From positions 248,001-312,000 of the forward strand of contig NZ_BEXF01000004.1 of assembly GCF_002897295.1 (NCBI RefSeq): DNA of 64,000 nucleotides. The letters run 5' to 3'. Positions 52,663 through 62,631 of this stretch are shown here, in pieces. The translations under genes were made by a program, and so were the position numbers. The notes under the pieces were generated by a model. The model did not search any database, had not been told where the DNA came from, and saw only the letters and a list, made by a program, of their open reading frames with translations. Each line of letters begins with the position of its first letter. The first letter of the stretch is position 1. The stretch is from Brevibacillus reuszeri. GTDB lineage: Bacteria; Bacillota; Bacilli; Brevibacillales; Brevibacillaceae.

Positions 52663-54114
52663 ATGAACAGCATTCAACTGCAAGATGCCAAACTGTTTAT
52701 CAATGGTGAGTATGTTGACGCGATGTCAGGAGAAACGTTTGACACGATCAACCCGGCGACAAACGAAAAGCTCGCATCGGTAGCATGCGCTGACGAGCGG
52801 GACACGGGCAAGACGATTGAGATCGCGCAAAAGGCTTTTGAGAGCGGGATTTGGAGCAATAAATCAGTAGAAGAGCGCTCTGAAATCTTGTGTCGCATGT
52901 CTGATCTGGTTTTGGAGCGTGTCGAAGAGCTAGCGACGCTGGAAACGATGGATGTGGGCAAGCCGATCAAGGAGAGTCTCGGCTTTGATATTCCGCGTGC
53001 GGCCCAAAACCTGCGCTTCTTTGCAGAGATGGCTAAGTATGTGAACCATGAGCATTATGACAAAGGAAACTTCATGTCCTATGCCAAATATGCGCCAGCA
53101 GGCGTAACCAGCCTGATCATTCCGTGGAACCTGCCATTTATGCAGATGACCTGGAAAGCTTCGGCTGCATTGGCAGCAGGGAACACGGTCGTAGTAAAGC
53201 CGGCATCCTACACTCCGCTTTCTGCGCTCATGCTGGGGGAAATCGCCAACGAAGCCGGTTTGCCGCCAGGGGTTCTGAATATTTTGACCGGTCCTGGTGG
53301 AACTGTCGGCACAGCCATGACTACAAATCCGCATGTGCGACGCATTTCGTTCGTAGGAGAAACCACTACTGGCAAAACGATCATGCGCAATGCGGCGTCA
53401 GAATTGATCCCGGTATCGCTGGAGCTGGGCGGCAAGTCTGCGAACATCGTTTTTGCAGATGCTGATCTCGATGAAGCGGTCAAAGGCTCAGTGGAAGCGA
53501 TTTTCCGTAACCAAGGCGAGATTTGCCTCGCAGGCTCGCGACTGCTGGTTGAGGAGTCTGTATACGAGAAATTCCTTGAAAAGTTTGTTGCCGCTGTACA
53601 AAAGATCAAGGTTGGCGATCCTCTGGATATGGAAACAGACATGGGGGCGCTCGTGTCAAAAAGCCATCTGGAAACCGTCGAGCAATATGTGCAGATTGGA
53701 TTGTCCGAGGGTGCAAAGCTGGCGCACGGCGGCAAGCGCGTAGCTGGACTGGATAAAGGTAATTACTACGAGCCGACAGTCCTGTATGACGTTGATAACA
53801 AAATGAGGGTGGCTCAGGAGGAAATTTTCGGTCCGGTGCTGGTGGTCATCCCGTTCAAAACAGAAGAAGAGGCTATCCGAATCGCAAATGATTCGATTTA
53901 CGGTCTGGCTGGCGTAGTCTGGACAAACGATCTGCGCCGTGCCCATCGCGTAGCAGCAGGCATCAACTCCGGCTTGCTCTGGATCAACTGCTGGTATGTC
54001 CGTGATTTGCGTACCCCGTTTGGCGGCTCAAAAGCAAGTGGAATCGGTCGCGAAGGCGGTCGTCACAGCTTTGAGTTCTACACCGAAGCCAAAACAGTGA
54101 CGATGAAGCTGTAA
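52663..54114 (+). CDS. nbaE: 2-Aminomuconic semialdehyde dehydrogenase
   Basis: 483 residues, NAD-dependent aldehyde dehydrogenase fold. Oxyanion Asn in PWNLPFMQM near 152, ELGGKS near 253 (general base Glu) and the catalytic Cys in NQGEICLAGSR near 286 are seen, plus EEIFGPVL near 385. Within this operon the substrate should be 2-aminomuconate semialdehyde (or hydroxymuconate semialdehyde). AGGAGGGG precedes the ATG. Confidence 0.92.
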   Translation: MNSIQLQDAKLFINGEYVDAMSGETFDTINPATNEKLASVACADERDTGKTIEIAQKAFESGIWSNKSVEERSEILCRMSDLVLERVEELATLETMDVGKPIKESLGFDIPRAAQNLRFFAEMAKYVNHEHYDKGNFMSYAKYAPAGVTSLIIPWNLPFMQMTWKASAALAAGNTVVVKPASYTPLSALMLGEIANEAGLPPGVLNILTGPGGTVGTAMTTNPHVRRISFVGETTTGKTIMRNAASELIPVSLELGGKSANIVFADADLDEAVKGSVEAIFRNQGEICLAGSRLLVEESVYEKFLEKFVAAVQKIKVGDPLDMETDMGALVSKSHLETVEQYVQIGLSEGAKLAHGGKRVAGLDKGNYYEPTVLYDVDNKMRVAQEEIFGPVLVVIPFKTEEEAIRIANDSIYGLAGVVWTNDLRRAHRVAAGINSGLLWINCWYVRDLRTPFGGSKASGIGREGGRHSFEFYTEAKTVTMKL

Positions 54115-54146
54115 TTGCAGCGCGGAAGCGAAAGGATGGACATGAC

Positions 54147-54926
54147 ATGGAACAAATAATCGAAAGCGTAGCACTGGAGCTGCTCGCTGCAGAAGAGAGC
54201 CGTCAGCCGGTAGCGCCGATTACTGCCCGGTATGAGGGCTTGCAGGTAACGGACGCTTATCGTATTCAGCTGAAGGTTTTGGAAAAAAAGCTGGACAGTG
54301 GAAGAGAAGTAATCGGCAAAAAAGTCGGCCTGACCAGCTTGGCTATGCAGCGAATGCTGGGGGTCGACGAGCCGGACTACGGACATCTGCTCGATAGCAT
54401 GGTGGTGAAAAATAACGGCACGGTTCAGGCAGACCAGCTGCTTTTGCCAAAGGTTGAAGCGGAAATCGGTTTCGTGCTTGGGGCTGATCTGGTTGGGCCA
54501 AACATCAACTACCTGGATGTATTAATGGCAACCGAGTATGTGGTGCCGACACTTGAGATTATTGATAGCCGCATCGCGGACTGGAAAATCAAGCTGGTCG
54601 ATACCGTAGCAGACAATGGCTCTTCTGCACTTGTCGTCGTCGGGGATCAGCGCACTCGTCTGGATGGTCTTGACCTAAGAAGTGTAGGCATGGCGCTGTA
54701 CAAAAATGAAGAGGAAGTCGGTACTGGAGCAGGCGCAGCAGCATTGGGTCACCCAGCCCATGCGGTTGCCTGGCTGGCGAATAAGCTGCATGAGTTTGGG
54801 ATTGGTCTAAAAGCAGGCGAGTTGATTTTACCAGGTGCTCTTAGCGCTGCTGTAGCAGTCAGAGAGGGAGATTTCGTCACAGCAAGTTTCGGGTCATTGG
54901 GGTCCGTTTCCGTGACGTTTCGGTAG
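54147..54926 (+). CDS. 2-Oxopent-4-enoate (2-hydroxypentadienoate) hydratase
   Basis: 259 residues of the DmpE/DmpH fumarylacetoacetase-like fold: [23 protein letters not shown] near 50-75 (read in parts), [10 protein letters not shown] near 108 with metal-binding acids, and [15 protein letters not shown] near 190. It hydrates 2-oxopent-4-enoate to 4-hydroxy-2-oxovalerate. It is a paralogue of the decarboxylase at 56859; hydratase (DmpE/NbaH) is preferred here because this one is followed by the acetaldehyde dehydrogenase gene and keeps the hydratase-like GYDE-type DEPDYG. The two could be swapped. Confidence 0.85.
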   Translation: MEQIIESVALELLAAEESRQPVAPITARYEGLQVTDAYRIQLKVLEKKLDSGREVIGKKVGLTSLAMQRMLGVDEPDYGHLLDSMVVKNNGTVQADQLLLPKVEAEIGFVLGADLVGPNINYLDVLMATEYVVPTLEIIDSRIADWKIKLVDTVADNGSSALVVVGDQRTRLDGLDLRSVGMALYKNEEEVGTGAGAAALGHPAHAVAWLANKLHEFGIGLKAGELILPGALSAAVAVREGDFVTASFGSLGSVSVTFR

Positions 54927-54940
54927 AGAGGAGACTTACT

Positions 54941-55840
54941 GTGAAGAAAATCAAGGCAGCCATCTTAGGATCAGGCAACATCGGGACTGACCTGATGTAC
55001 AAGTTGGAGAGAAGCAGTGTAATAGAGATAGCAGCTGTTATCGGGATTGACCCGGATTCCGATGGTCTCAAGCGGGCGAAGGAAAGAGGATATCCTGTGT
55101 TTGCAAACGGAATTGAGGCGATTGTGAACCAGCCGGATTTGGCGGAAATCGTGTTTGATGCTACCTCTGCAAAAGCCCATGTCCGTCACGCAAAAGTGCT
55201 GAAGGAGCTAGGCATACGAGTAATCGATCTGACTCCAGCGGCACGCGGGCCATTCGTGTGCCCCGTCGTCAACCTCGCAGAGCAGCTTGAGATGGATACG
55301 ACAAACCTTAACATGATCACATGCGGTGGGCAGGCGACGATCCCGATCGTGTATGCCATCAATCGTGTAGCTAATGTCAGCTACGCAGAAATTGTAGCGA
55401 CGATTGCAAGCAAGAGCGCGGGTCCCGGTACCCGTGCCAACATCGACGAGTTTACGATGACAACTCGCCAAGCTCTGGAGCAAGTAGGCGGTGCAGATCA
55501 AGGCAAAGCAATCATCATACTGAACCCTGCAGAACCGCCGATTTTGATGCGGGATACGATCTATTGTGAAGTGGCTCAGATGGATGAAGCTGCGATCCGT
55601 CAGTCCATTTTGGACATCACTCAAGAGGTTCGTCAGTATGTACCCGGCTATCGCCTCAAGCAGGAGCCGCTGTTCGAAGAGAACCGGGTGACGGTGTTTC
55701 TGGAAATCGAAGGAGCGGGAGACTACTTTCCTCCATATGCAGGCAATTTGGACATCATGACGGCAGCGGCCATGCGAGTGGGAGAACAGGTCGCTCGTCA
55801 TCTACTGGATGGGAGAGGAGTAAGCCTTGGAACGGAATAG
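54941..55840 (+). CDS. Acetaldehyde dehydrogenase (acetylating)
   Basis: 299 residues, DmpF/MhpF/NbaJ type. Rossmann start [17 protein letters not shown] near 8-24 and catalytic Cys in [14 protein letters not shown] near 124-137. It turns acetaldehyde plus CoA and NAD into acetyl-CoA, working as a channelled complex with the aldolase encoded next. GTG start behind AGAGGAG. The last 14 bases overlap the aldolase gene. Confidence 0.95.
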   Translation: MKKIKAAILGSGNIGTDLMYKLERSSVIEIAAVIGIDPDSDGLKRAKERGYPVFANGIEAIVNQPDLAEIVFDATSAKAHVRHAKVLKELGIRVIDLTPAARGPFVCPVVNLAEQLEMDTTNLNMITCGGQATIPIVYAINRVANVSYAEIVATIASKSAGPGTRANIDEFTMTTRQALEQVGGADQGKAIIILNPAEPPILMRDTIYCEVAQMDEAAIRQSILDITQEVRQYVPGYRLKQEPLFEENRVTVFLEIEGAGDYFPPYAGNLDIMTAAAMRVGEQVARHLLDGRGVSLGTE

Positions 55841-56855
55841 CAACCAACCAATCAAAATGACAGAGGTTTGTTTGCGCGATGGCAGTCACGTCGTAGCCCA
55901 CCAGTTTACTACAGAGCAAGTGAAGTCTATTGTAACTGGCCTCGACGATGCAGGCATGCACTACATTGAAGTCAGCCATGGTGACGGATTGGGCGGCTCG
56001 ACGATTCAATACGGGCGCTCGCGTGTAAACGAAATGGAATTGATCGAAACGGCTGTAGCAGCTTGCAAGCAGGCAAAGGTAGCGGTTCTGCTGATTCCGG
56101 GAGTGGGAACGGTGAACGAGCTGAAGCAAGCAAGGCAGCTAGGGGCTGGTCTCGTCCGAGTCGCTACGCATGTTACGGAAGCAGATGTTTCTGCTCAGCA
56201 CATCCAAATTGCGCGCGAGCTAGGCATGGAGGTTTGCGGATTTCTAATGATGGCGCATTCTGCGCCGGTCGAAAAGCTCGTGGAGCAAGCAAAGCTGATG
56301 CAAAGCTATGGAGCAGAAGCTGTTTACGTGACGGATTCAGCGGGAGCGCTCTTGCCGGATCAGGTGCGTGAGCGTATCCGCGCCATGCGTCAGGCTCTCG
56401 ATATCGAAATCGGCTTTCATGCACATAACAATTTGTCCGTAGCGATTGCCAATACGCTTGTGGCGATTGAAGAGGGAGCTACCCGAATCGATGGCAGCAT
56501 GCGCTGTCTGGGGGCAGGTGCTGGCAATGCACAGACGGAGGTATTGCTTGCAGTCCTGGATCGAATGGGCATACAGCTCGGAATCGATCTCTACAAAATG
56601 ATGGACCTAGCCGAAGATATCGTAGGTCCGATCCTGCCACAATCACAGGAAATTCGCAAAGGCAGTCTCGTCATGGGATATGCAGGCGTCTATTCCAGCT
56701 TCCTTCTCCATGCCGAGCGTGCGAGCAAGCGTTTCGGCGTTGATGCCAGAGACATCTTGATGGAGGTCGGCAGACGAAAAGCGGTGGGCGGACAAGAAGA
56801 CATGATTATTGATGTGGCAGCGGAGCTGGCGCAGATCCGAAGAGCGGGGGTATGA
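55827..56855 (+). CDS. 4-Hydroxy-2-oxovalerate aldolase
   Basis: 342 residues, DmpG/MhpE/NbaI type. [14 protein letters not shown] near 14-27 gives the metal Asp and catalytic His, [13 protein letters not shown] near 198-210 gives the metal HxH, followed by the C-terminal communication domain. It cleaves 4-hydroxy-2-oxovalerate to pyruvate and acetaldehyde. TTG start at 55827 with AGAGGAG and 6-base spacing, overlapping the dehydrogenase gene, as befits subunits of one complex. Confidence 0.95.
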   Translation: MERNSNQPIKMTEVCLRDGSHVVAHQFTTEQVKSIVTGLDDAGMHYIEVSHGDGLGGSTIQYGRSRVNEMELIETAVAACKQAKVAVLLIPGVGTVNELKQARQLGAGLVRVATHVTEADVSAQHIQIARELGMEVCGFLMMAHSAPVEKLVEQAKLMQSYGAEAVYVTDSAGALLPDQVRERIRAMRQALDIEIGFHAHNNLSVAIANTLVAIEEGATRIDGSMRCLGAGAGNAQTEVLLAVLDRMGIQLGIDLYKMMDLAEDIVGPILPQSQEIRKGSLVMGYAGVYSSFLLHAERASKRFGVDARDILMEVGRRKAVGGQEDMIIDVAAELAQIRRAGV

Positions 56856-56858
56856 CAA

Positions 56859-57650
56859 ATGGCGATCACACAGGAAGTACAACGAGAGCTGGTCGACTAT
56901 TTGCTTTCAGCAGAGAGGGAGAAGCGAGAGGTGGAGAAAATCACCTCCCGTTATCCTGATCTTCCGATTGAGGTGGCGTATGAGATTCAGCAGCAATTGA
57001 TTGAGCGCAAGGAGCAGGCTGGTGAGCGTTGCATCGGCTTGAAGCTGGGACTTACCAGCAGGGCCAAGCAGCAGATGATGGGCGTGCACGAGGCGATTTA
57101 CGGTTATTTAACCGACGGAATGCTGGCACTCGAATGGGAGCCTCTTGCTTATAGTCGCTTTATTCATCCAAAGGCGGAGCCGGAGATCGCTTTTATGATG
57201 GGAGAAGATTTGCAAGGGACAAATGTTACGGCAGAGGATGTGCTGCGGGCAACCAAATACGTTGCTCCAGCGATTGAGATTATTGACAGTCGCTATGAGA
57301 ATTTCCGCTTTACACTGCCGGATGTTGTGGCAGACAACTGCTCCTCCACCGCTTTTGTCGTAGGGAGCAAGTGGGTGTCGCCTCGAGATTTCGATCTCGC
57401 TTTAACGGGCGTGATCATGAGCAAAAATGGAATAGTCCAAACAACAGGCTCAGGTGCAGCTGTGCTTGGTCATCCAGCGGCGTCGATGGCGTGGGCGGTC
57501 AATAAGCTGGGCGAAAAAGGTCTCGGCCTGAAAAAGGGCCACATCGTCCTGAGCGGCGCTATTACAGAAGCGATTGCCTTTGAACCAGGGGATGTCATTC
57601 AAGTAACGGTCGACGGGATGGGCAGTGTCACATTCGGCTGCCAAGGATAA
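56859..57650 (+). CDS. 2-Oxo-3-hexenedioate (4-oxalocrotonate) decarboxylase
   Basis: 263 residues, DmpH/NbaG type: GLKLGLTSRAKQQMMGVHEAIYG near 62-84 (read in parts), KAEPEIAFMMGEDL near 105-118 (metal ligands), GSGAAVLGHPAASMAW near 195-210. It decarboxylates the keto tautomer of oxalocrotonate to 2-oxopent-4-enoate, the substrate of its paralogue at 54147. It starts 3 bases after the aldolase stop. Confidence 0.88.
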   Translation: MAITQEVQRELVDYLLSAEREKREVEKITSRYPDLPIEVAYEIQQQLIERKEQAGERCIGLKLGLTSRAKQQMMGVHEAIYGYLTDGMLALEWEPLAYSRFIHPKAEPEIAFMMGEDLQGTNVTAEDVLRATKYVAPAIEIIDSRYENFRFTLPDVVADNCSSTAFVVGSKWVSPRDFDLALTGVIMSKNGIVQTTGSGAAVLGHPAASMAWAVNKLGEKGLGLKKGHIVLSGAITEAIAFEPGDVIQVTVDGMGSVTFGCQG

Positions 57651-57699
57651 GAGGGAACACATCCCTAGGCTAAAAGTCAGTTTATAGCGAGGTGCTAGT

Positions 57700-57891
57700 A
57701 TGCCGATTGTTCAGGTTTCTATCCTGCAAGGCAGAGATAAGGAGCAAATCAGGAATCTGATTGAAGGCGTGACTGCAGCAATCACTACAAGCTTGGATGT
57801 CCAGCCTGAGCAGGTTCGCGTACTGGTTACAGAGCTTCCCCCCTCCCACTGGGGTGTGGGGGGAGTAACCAAAGAAGAGCAAAGCCGGTAA
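57700..57891 (+). CDS. 4-Oxalocrotonate tautomerase
   Basis: 63 residues, the standard size. Pro directly after Met (PIVQVSILQGRDKEQ) would be the catalytic base after Met removal; Arg near 11-12 and 38-40, and Trp near 51 (SHWGVGG) match the known active site. It isomerises the enol to the keto form for the decarboxylase. A weak ribosome site (CGAGGTG) precedes the ATG. Confidence 0.92.
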   Translation: MPIVQVSILQGRDKEQIRNLIEGVTAAITTSLDVQPEQVRVLVTELPPSHWGVGGVTKEEQSR

Positions 57892-57918
57892 ATCAACGAA
57901 TTTTCCAAGGAGGTAGCT

Positions 57919-59202
57919 ATGTCATACGCATCAATCCCACTTACCAAAAACTACGCCGGGGAGCTAGACGCACAGGATGAACTGGCGAAATACCGCGACG
58001 AGTTTTACCTGTTGCCGAGTATGTATCTGGATGGGAATTCGCTTGGTCTCATGTCCAAGCGAGCGGAAAAAAGCTTGTCTGATCTGGTGCAGTCATGGAA
58101 GGAGCTCGGGATCGAGGGCTGGACGACAGGGCAGCATCCATGGTTCTTCCTTTCTGAAAAGCTGGGAGAGATGAGTGCGTCTCTCGTTGGTGCAAATCCA
58201 GAGGAAGTGATTGTAACAGGATCCACTACGATCAATTTGCATCAAATGGCAGCTACTTTTTATCAGCCAGAGGGGAAACGAACCAAAATCATCGCAACAG
58301 AGCTCGACTTCCCTACCGATATTTACGCGCTACAAAGTCATATCAAGCTGCATGGGCTAGACCCGGACGAGCATTTGATTCGAGTAGCCAGCCGCGATGG
58401 TCGCCTGATTGAAGAGGAAGATATCATTTCTGCGATGACAGACGAGGTGGCGCTTGTTGTTCTGCCAACGGTACTCTATCGAAGTGGTCAGCTGCTGGAT
58501 ATCGAGCGCTTGACAAAGGCTGCACATGACAAAGGGATTTTGATCGGCTTTGACGGGTGCCATTCTGTTGGAGCGATCCCGCATTATTTCAGCAAGTGGG
58601 GAGTGGACTTTGCTTACTGGTGCAACTACAAATACGTAAACGCAGGCCCAGGAAGCGTCGGCAGCATTTATGTGAATCGCAAGCATTTTGGAAGAACCCC
58701 TGGACTTGCAGGGTGGTACAGCTCGAAAAAGGATAAGCAATTTGACATGGAGCACACGCTGGATGTGTGCGAGACGGCTGGAGCGTACCAGACTGGAACT
58801 CCGCATATGTTCAGCCTGGCCCCGCTGCTTGGCTCACTGGAAATGTTTGAAGAGGTGTCCGTCGAGGTGCTCCGCGAAAAGTCGCTGAAGCTGACCCGCT
58901 ATATGATGGATTTGATTGAGGTGGAGCTTACTGGCATGGGATTTGTCATTGCGAATCCACAAGAGGATGAGCGTCGCGGCGGTCACGTAAGCCTGGAACA
59001 CGAGGAAGCAGTGCGCATTTGCAAGGCATTAAAAGAAGCTGGAATCATTCCTGACTTCCGCGCTCCGAACATCATTCGTTTGGCTCCGGTTGCTTTCTAC
59101 ACGACATACACCGAGGTATGGGAAAGTGTGCAAATCTTAAAAACCATTATGCAAGAAAAGAGCTACGAAAAATTTGAGAACAAGCGTGGGGTTGTAGCCT
59201 AA
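57919..59202 (+). CDS. kynU: Kynureninase
   Basis: 427 residues, PLP fold-type [15 protein letters not shown] near 36-49 and the Schiff-base Lys in [16 protein letters not shown] near 230-245 are diagnostic. It splits kynurenine or 3-hydroxykynurenine into (3-hydroxy)anthranilate and alanine. Here it feeds 3-hydroxyanthranilate to the dioxygenase at 50650. Genes for tryptophan dioxygenase, formamidase and kynurenine monooxygenase are not in the window. AGGAGG precedes the ATG. Confidence 0.96.
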   Translation: MSYASIPLTKNYAGELDAQDELAKYRDEFYLLPSMYLDGNSLGLMSKRAEKSLSDLVQSWKELGIEGWTTGQHPWFFLSEKLGEMSASLVGANPEEVIVTGSTTINLHQMAATFYQPEGKRTKIIATELDFPTDIYALQSHIKLHGLDPDEHLIRVASRDGRLIEEEDIISAMTDEVALVVLPTVLYRSGQLLDIERLTKAAHDKGILIGFDGCHSVGAIPHYFSKWGVDFAYWCNYKYVNAGPGSVGSIYVNRKHFGRTPGLAGWYSSKKDKQFDMEHTLDVCETAGAYQTGTPHMFSLAPLLGSLEMFEEVSVEVLREKSLKLTRYMMDLIEVELTGMGFVIANPQEDERRGGHVSLEHEEAVRICKALKEAGIIPDFRAPNIIRLAPVAFYTTYTEVWESVQILKTIMQEKSYEKFENKRGVVA

Positions 59203-59229
59203 GCGCTTGACCACAAGGAGTGTGTGCCT

Positions 59230-60663
59230 GTGTCAAACAATAACAATTTTCAAGACATCATGGAGAGGGAGAAAGGGCTACAGCGCGGGTTAACGACCCG
59301 CCAGCTCGCCATGATTGCCATCGGCGGTGCGATCGGTACCGGATTGTTTCTCGGTAGCGGGATGGCGATTGGCTTTGCAGGACCGAGTGTTATCGTCAGC
59401 TATCTGATCGGTGCCGTCATTGCGCTATTGCTGATGGGATGTTTGGCAGAAATGACAGTTGCTCATCCGACGACAGGCTCGTTTGGCGCTCACGCGGAGC
59501 GTTATATCAATCCGTGGGCTGGCTTTTCCGTCCGTTATGCCTATTGGTTTAGTCTGGTGTGTGCGGTAGGAACAGAAGTATCGGCGATGTCCGTTTATAT
59601 GAAGTACTGGTTCCCTGATGTACCAGGTCTCATCTGGATTGTCATCTTTTCCGCAGTACTCCTTTATGTAAACGCTACCAGTGTCAATTTGTTTGGTACT
59701 GTTGAATATTGGTTTTCCATGATTAAAGTAGCAGCTATCATTTTGTTTATTGTATTTGGAGCTTATGTTGTATTCGGTACCTCAAACCCAGAGATCGGCA
59801 CGCAGAACTTTACAAATAACGGCGGCTTCTTCCCGAACGGGGTATGGGGCATGTGGATCGCTATTTTTATCTCCTTGTTCAGCTACCTCAGTATTGAAAT
59901 GATCGCAGTCAGTGCCGGTGAAGCAAAAGAGCCGGAAAAAGCGGTTCCGATGGCTTTGAAAACGGCAGTTATCAGGCTTGTGCTGTTCTACATTCTGACT
60001 CTCGCCCTCATGCTCATGATTGTTCCTTGGCAAAAAGCAGGAAGCGATGCCAGTCCTTTTGTGAAAGTTTTCGAAATTATCAATATTCCGGGCGCAGCTG
60101 GCATCATGAACTTCGTTGTATTGACGGCAGCTCTCTCTGCGATGAACAGTCAGCTATACATTTCCACTCGGATGGTATTTTCTCTGTCTCGCGCAGGCTT
60201 TGCACCTGCGAAGCTCGGTGATTTAAGTAAAAAAGGCGTTCCGGTCAAAGCGCTGGCCCTATCCACCATCGGAATTGCGATTGCGACGATCATCAATATT
60301 GTCGCTCCTGATCAGTCGTTTGTGGTCATGATTTCTCTCTCCAGCTTTGGGGCGATGTTCGCTTGGTTCATGGTTTTCGTTACACATCTGTTCTTCCGTC
60401 GGAAATGGGAAAAAATGGGCGGTCGAAAACTTCCAGTGAGAATGATTGGCTTTCCGTATCTGACAATCCTGGGAGCAGTTCTTTTGGCATGCGTTGTACT
60501 CTCTACATGGTTCCAGCCAGAATTTAAAGATACGCTGACCATGGGCTTCCCGCTTCTGCTCATCATTACGATTGCCTACTTCATCTGGAAAAAGGCAAAT
60601 CCGAGTGCTTATGCAGCATCCGCTAATCAAGGGAAGGAAGACAACAAAAACATTACCTCCTAA
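59230..60663 (+). CDS. Amino acid permease (APC superfamily, AAT family)
   Basis: 477 residues, 12 spans. GLTTRQLAMIAIGGAIGTGLFLGSG (read in parts) near residue 18 is the substrate-binding start of AAT permeases. The GAP-like SIEMIAVSAGEAKEPEKAVP near 225 is the conserved amphipathic region. As it is last in the operon, import of kynurenine, 3-hydroxykynurenine or tryptophan is a fair inference. AAGGAG stands 9 bases before the GTG at 59230; a GTG at 59224 is an alternative start only 3 bases from it. Confidence 0.9.
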   Translation: MSNNNNFQDIMEREKGLQRGLTTRQLAMIAIGGAIGTGLFLGSGMAIGFAGPSVIVSYLIGAVIALLLMGCLAEMTVAHPTTGSFGAHAERYINPWAGFSVRYAYWFSLVCAVGTEVSAMSVYMKYWFPDVPGLIWIVIFSAVLLYVNATSVNLFGTVEYWFSMIKVAAIILFIVFGAYVVFGTSNPEIGTQNFTNNGGFFPNGVWGMWIAIFISLFSYLSIEMIAVSAGEAKEPEKAVPMALKTAVIRLVLFYILTLALMLMIVPWQKAGSDASPFVKVFEIINIPGAAGIMNFVVLTAALSAMNSQLYISTRMVFSLSRAGFAPAKLGDLSKKGVPVKALALSTIGIAIATIINIVAPDQSFVVMISLSSFGAMFAWFMVFVTHLFFRRKWEKMGGRKLPVRMIGFPYLTILGAVLLACVVLSTWFQPEFKDTLTMGFPLLLIITIAYFIWKKANPSAYAASANQGKEDNKNITS

Positions 60664-60718
60664 CATCCAGACATTCACATAGGGGCGATTCCATCTAGCA
60701 GATAAGGGGATTGATTCA

Positions 60719-62473
60719 ATGAAAAAAGAGAAGAAGCAGAGAGTCATGAGTACGTTCCTTGCCACAACCCTTGTATTTGGTGCACTTGTACCGATTACAG
60801 CGGTTGATGCATCGACACCCGCGAAGTCAGATACGTTTGTGGCACCGCGAACTGGACTCAATGTAAACGCACCAGATGCACCGGCACCCTATCCAAAAGA
60901 AGACCACAAGCTATTGCCAGGGGAACCAGCCGAGCCAGCGCCTGGAACCTGGGGATATGATGTCAAGACAGGAACATTCACGCACCCAACTGCGACGCCA
61001 GATAACGAGGGCCCTCAGCCGTTCAATGGCAGCTTGCCTTATTTGGACCAGAACCAGTACGTGAAAAATATGAATGTCGAAGCATTTTACCCGTATGTGG
61101 CAGGGTGGGGCCACAGCTGGCAGGCGACCTTTGATCTGAATGGCAAGCGGTATCTGTATGACTATGAAACGACCATGTACAACGTCTTTGATATTACCGA
61201 TCCGAAAAATGCCAAACGGATAGCGTACAAAAGCTTCGATACCAAAGTAGAGCATCAATTTGGTCCCATGACAATCAAGTATAACAAAGAGCTGGGCAAG
61301 CTGATCGCTGTTCAGGTATACGAAGTGCCTCGCTATGGAGTCCTGTCGAACAAATACACCAATCCAGAAGAGGTTCAGGCGATTAAAGATCGAAAAATGC
61401 TGCGCGGATTCCGTATCTATGAAGTAACGAGCCCGTTGTTCACAGAATGGAAGCTGCTCTCCGAAACTGCGCTTGATCCAAAAGCAAAGCCAGGTGACGA
61501 GGTTCAGGAAGGCTCTGGTGGCTTGGATGTGCCTGTATACACCGGTGACAAGTATTTGTTCATTGCAGGCGCGCCGGATGACAGCTTTTCCAATACTGAG
61601 TACAAGAGCTATCTATACTCCGCAGGTCAATTGGCATTTGACGTCTCAGATCCTGCCAAGCCAAAACGATTGGATACCTGGTGGGTGCCTGGACAGCGCA
61701 AGGGAGAGGAAGAAGCCTACAATAAAAACCCTCGTGCTGGTAACAAAACCACCTGGATGGGTGCCAGAATGCCGCTATTCATTCCAAAGCCAGTGGAACA
61801 AGGCGGAAAATACGGGTATGCAGCAATGGGAGGCTACGGCTTCTGGGTCGTCGATATTACTGATCCAAACAATATGAAAGCTGTTGCTCATATTGACATG
61901 CCAATCAGTGCAAGTGGTACCGAGGGAGACAATATCGATGTCACCAAGGTAGAGACGACAGGCATGGTTTACTACAGTGGATACCCATTGGGTGAGGATT
62001 GCCACGAGCCGTACAAGGACATTTATGCGATTGACGTTCGTGATCCACTGAATCCAAAAATTGCGTTTACTATGCCGCGGCCAACTCCACCTGGTGATGC
62101 GCCATTCACAGATTACTGCCAACGTCGCGGCAGCTTTGGACCAAAGCGTAGCGGTTATGCAGCGATCCAGCCTGGAACACCGAGCCAAACAGTGATGCCG
62201 TACGCGTTCTACAATGCGGGTGTGCAGGTTTTTGATCTGAAAAATCCGAGCAAGCCAACGATCGAAGCTTACTTTGTTCCAAAAATGTCTGGTGAATATT
62301 TGAGCAATGACGGTAAGGGCAAAGAAATGAGCGAGCATTCCAACCCAGTCCACAGTATTTTTGTTGAATGGGATCGCAATCTTGTATGGGCGTTTTCGAA
62401 TCACGGCATCTACGTCTTGTCTACGCCTCTTTTAGGTGAGGCGAAAAGTGGTCTACCGATAAATAAACGCTAA
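60719..62473 (+). CDS. Secreted LVIVD-repeat beta-propeller protein
   Basis: 584 residues. Signal peptide (MKKEKKQRVMSTFLATTLVF... to about VDA, residue ~31), a Pro-rich N-terminal part, then at least five LVIVD-type repeats with the core (F/I)D(I/V)xDPxxP: YNVFDITDPKN near 158, LAFDVSDPAKP near 308, FWVVDITDPNN near 378, IYAIDVRDPLNP near 440 and VQVFDLKNPSKP near 500. These build a propeller. Three Cys occur (GEDCHEP, DYCQRR). No enzyme motif is recognised. It follows the permease by 55 bases without a terminator and may be part of the catabolic operon. Confidence 0.8.
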   Translation: MKKEKKQRVMSTFLATTLVFGALVPITAVDASTPAKSDTFVAPRTGLNVNAPDAPAPYPKEDHKLLPGEPAEPAPGTWGYDVKTGTFTHPTATPDNEGPQPFNGSLPYLDQNQYVKNMNVEAFYPYVAGWGHSWQATFDLNGKRYLYDYETTMYNVFDITDPKNAKRIAYKSFDTKVEHQFGPMTIKYNKELGKLIAVQVYEVPRYGVLSNKYTNPEEVQAIKDRKMLRGFRIYEVTSPLFTEWKLLSETALDPKAKPGDEVQEGSGGLDVPVYTGDKYLFIAGAPDDSFSNTEYKSYLYSAGQLAFDVSDPAKPKRLDTWWVPGQRKGEEEAYNKNPRAGNKTTWMGARMPLFIPKPVEQGGKYGYAAMGGYGFWVVDITDPNNMKAVAHIDMPISASGTEGDNIDVTKVETTGMVYYSGYPLGEDCHEPYKDIYAIDVRDPLNPKIAFTMPRPTPPGDAPFTDYCQRRGSFGPKRSGYAAIQPGTPSQTVMPYAFYNAGVQVFDLKNPSKPTIEAYFVPKMSGEYLSNDGKGKEMSEHSNPVHSIFVEWDRNLVWAFSNHGIYVLSTPLLGEAKSGLPINKR

Positions 62474-62503
62474 CATATAAAATGAAGGTTTATTCGATTT
62501 ACA

Positions 62504-62531
62504 GGTCCGGCTTATTGCTGGATCTTTTTTT
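62504..62531 (+). terminator. Rho-independent terminator
   Basis: GGTCCGGC pairs with GCTGGATC (G-U pairs included) across a 5-base loop, then TTTTTTT. It closes the run that begins with iclR. Confidence 0.75.
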
Positions 62532-62631
62532 GCTTTATGCAGAACATATAAAAAGGGATTTCATTTCCTTTCTTGGGTACACTATCCGTACTCCTAGTCA
62601 GTGCAGAATAAGGAACCAAGGGGGGAGTGTG

